From Actinomycetes bacterium (GTDB lineage Bacteria; Actinomycetota; Acidimicrobiia; Acidimicrobiales; UBA8190): a DNA stretch of 6,378 bases. This document shows positions 5,737 through 6,378 of the stretch, in pieces. The stretch's first letter is position 1. The number at the start of each line of letters is the position of its first letter. Location: the NCBI GenBank assembly GCA_021779775.1, contig JAJYAB010000105.1, forward strand, positions 1 to 6,378, written 5' to 3'. Below the pieces are notes generated by a model. That model worked only from the letters and a program-made list of their open reading frames with translations, ran no database searches and had not been told where the DNA came from. A program made the position numbers and the translations under genes.

Positions 5737-6037
5737 CGTGCCAGGTAAGCAATGTAGCTAAGATTTCAGGACCCCAACATGGTGGGATCGTTCCTGCGGG
5801 GCGCCGGCCGGGCCTGGAGGGTTCAAACATGCGCTTCATGCTGTAGACCCGCGAGGGCGGATCTTGCTCCCGGGGTAGAGCATCTCGCAGGCGATGACCT
5901 CGCGGTCGGCTGGTTCATCAGGAACGGAGACACCGAATGCACGTAAGCTAGCCGGATGTGTTACGACGGCCTCGGAGCACCGGTCACCTACCCGATCCAT
6001 GCCTGCGGGAGAGACAATCCTGCCTGCGGGAGAGACA
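5737..6037. other. 301-bp stretch without a convincing gene; possible gene remnants
   Basis: No complete gene is recognised here. On the minus strand an open frame ends with TGA at 5838-5836. Its last 22 or so codons (about 5910-5842, PADREVIACEMLYPGSKIRP and following) have almost all G or C at third positions, like real coding DNA of this genome, while its upstream part does not. A second frame starts at the overlapping ATG (5839-5837, MKRMFEPSRPGRR), in an ATGA arrangement, and loses coding character within about 20 codons. These may be scraps of two genes cut by the rearrangement that truncated the acyltransferase at about 5740. I do not recognise either product. Confidence 0.35.
5921..5945 (+). 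promoter_or_regulatory. Candidate ECF-sigma-type promoter upstream of second acyltransferase
   Basis: GGAAC (5921-5925) is followed after 16 bases by CGTA (5942-5945). This resembles the GGAAC / CGT arrangement of promoters read by extracytoplasmic-function sigma factors, which often control envelope genes. It lies about 90 bases before the chosen start at 6038. The motif is short and could be chance. Confidence 0.3.
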
Positions 6038-6041
6038 ATGC
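6000..6041 (+). repeat. 21-bp tandem duplication across ribosome site and start codon
   Basis: Two adjacent copies of a 21-bp unit (6000-6020 and 6021-6041) begin TGCCTGCGGGAGAGACAAT and differ at one of 21 positions. Each contains the GGGAG ribosome-site motif; copy 2 completes ATG at 6038-6040, whereas copy 1 has ATC at the same place. The unit is seven codons, so both copies stay in frame (PAGETI / PAGETM). Confidence 0.9.
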
Positions 6042-6378
6042 CGTCATCTGAACCTCTTGAGCCGATGCGGTTGCCTGCTGGCCAAATATCGATAGAGCTC
6101 GGCCACACGAATCGTTACCGACAATCCCGAACGATAGCCGAGGCTTTCGACCCTACTAAGAACAGCTTTGGCTTTATTCGTATTGCCTTGGCCTTCTTAG
6201 TGCTCGTCGATCATGCGTTTCCACTCGGTGGGTTCCACCACGGTTCCGATCCCATGTGGGGCTGGACACACGGCCAGGAGAGCTTCGGCGGCTTAGCCGT
6301 CGCCGGGTTTTTCGTCCTCAGCGGATTCCTCGTAACCCGAAGCTTCGTTGGGTCTGTTGGCCTGGCGCATAGCGGTTC
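6038..6378 (+). CDS. OafA-type acyltransferase (acyltransferase 3 family), N-terminal part (runs off window)
   Basis: The frame is open from 5879 to the end of the window. From the chosen ATG 113 complete codons are visible, starting MPSSEPLEPMRLPAG. The first transmembrane helix, SFGFIRIALAFLVLVDHAFP (residues 43-62), carries the Arg48-x10-His59 pair that matches the conserved Arg/His of this family of membrane O-acyltransferases. It is followed by DPMWGWTHGQESFGG (71-85) and a second helix AVAGFFVLSGFLVTRSF (87-103), with the typical FFVLSGFL motif. Such enzymes transfer acetyl or other acyl groups to surface glycans or lipids. The ATG at 6038 is preferred because GGGAG (6028-6032) is 5 bases upstream; ATGs at 5894 and 5999 lack a ribosome site, and 6065 is a further alternative. 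The N-terminal tail before helix 1, about 40 residues, is polar. It is divergent from the remnant of the same superfamily at 5395-5736. Confidence 0.85.
   Translation, partial: MPSSEPLEPMRLPAGQISIELGHTNRYRQSRTIAEAFDPTKNSFGFIRIALAFLVLVDHAFPLGGFHHGSDPMWGWTHGQESFGGLAVAGFFVLSGFLVTRSFVGSVGLAHSG

Noticed and set aside
5819..5828. GGGTTCAAAC resembling a tRNA T-arm, suggesting a tRNA or att site
   Set aside because: There is no matching T-stem, acceptor stem, anticodon arm or CCA end around it.
5836..6108. 90-residue minus-strand open frame as a complete gene
   Set aside because: It overlaps the well-supported acyltransferase N-terminus, its middle is the antisense of the 21-bp duplication, and only its last 22 or so codons look coding; it is treated as a remnant.

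Overview
The window is high-GC DNA with strongly G/C-biased third codon positions over most of its length, GTG as well as ATG starts, and a luciferase-like F420-type oxidoreductase next to a bacterial P450 and a lipid-transfer-protein thiolase. This points to an actinomycete-type bacterium (Actinomycetota, for example a mycobacterial, nocardioform or acidimicrobial lineage). The exact taxon cannot be read from the sequence.

Positions 1-3988 form a leftward (minus-strand) catabolic gene set. In transcription order it holds a thiolase-fold lipid-transfer protein (LTP, 3988-2813), a DUF35 zinc-ribbon/OB-fold partner (2816-2412, ATGA overlap with the LTP), a 118-bp spacer, an FMN enzyme of the nitronate monooxygenase (NPD) family (2293-1313), an LLM-class flavin oxidoreductase (1311-388, one base after the NPD stop), a 146-bp spacer with a 14-bp tandem repeat, and the N-terminus of an acyl-CoA dehydrogenase (241-1, running off the window). 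A cytochrome P450 (4123-5358) is transcribed divergently from a shared 134-bp promoter region and ends at a perfect 8-bp stem-loop.

The genes fit oxidative breakdown of a hydrophobic, probably alicyclic or terpenoid/steroid-like, carboxylic acid. The P450 would hydroxylate. The acyl-CoA dehydrogenase would desaturate the CoA thioester. The LTP-DUF35 pair would cleave or form a C-C bond, as in the retro-aldolases of steroid side-chain breakdown. The two flavin enzymes would reduce or oxidise ring or enone intermediates. The substrate is inference. No CoA ligase, hydratase or regulator gene is visible.

Positions 5359-6378 differ: GC is visibly lower, no metabolic gene is present, and the region looks rearranged. 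It holds a C-terminal remnant of an OafA-type membrane acyltransferase (minus, 5736-5395), a 301-bp stretch with short possible gene remnants, and the intact N-terminus of a second acyltransferase of the same superfamily (plus, from 6038, running off the window). A 21-bp tandem duplication lies across the latter's ribosome-binding site and start codon. This suggests a surface-polysaccharide or envelope-modification region, perhaps acquired or recombining, beside the catabolic cluster.
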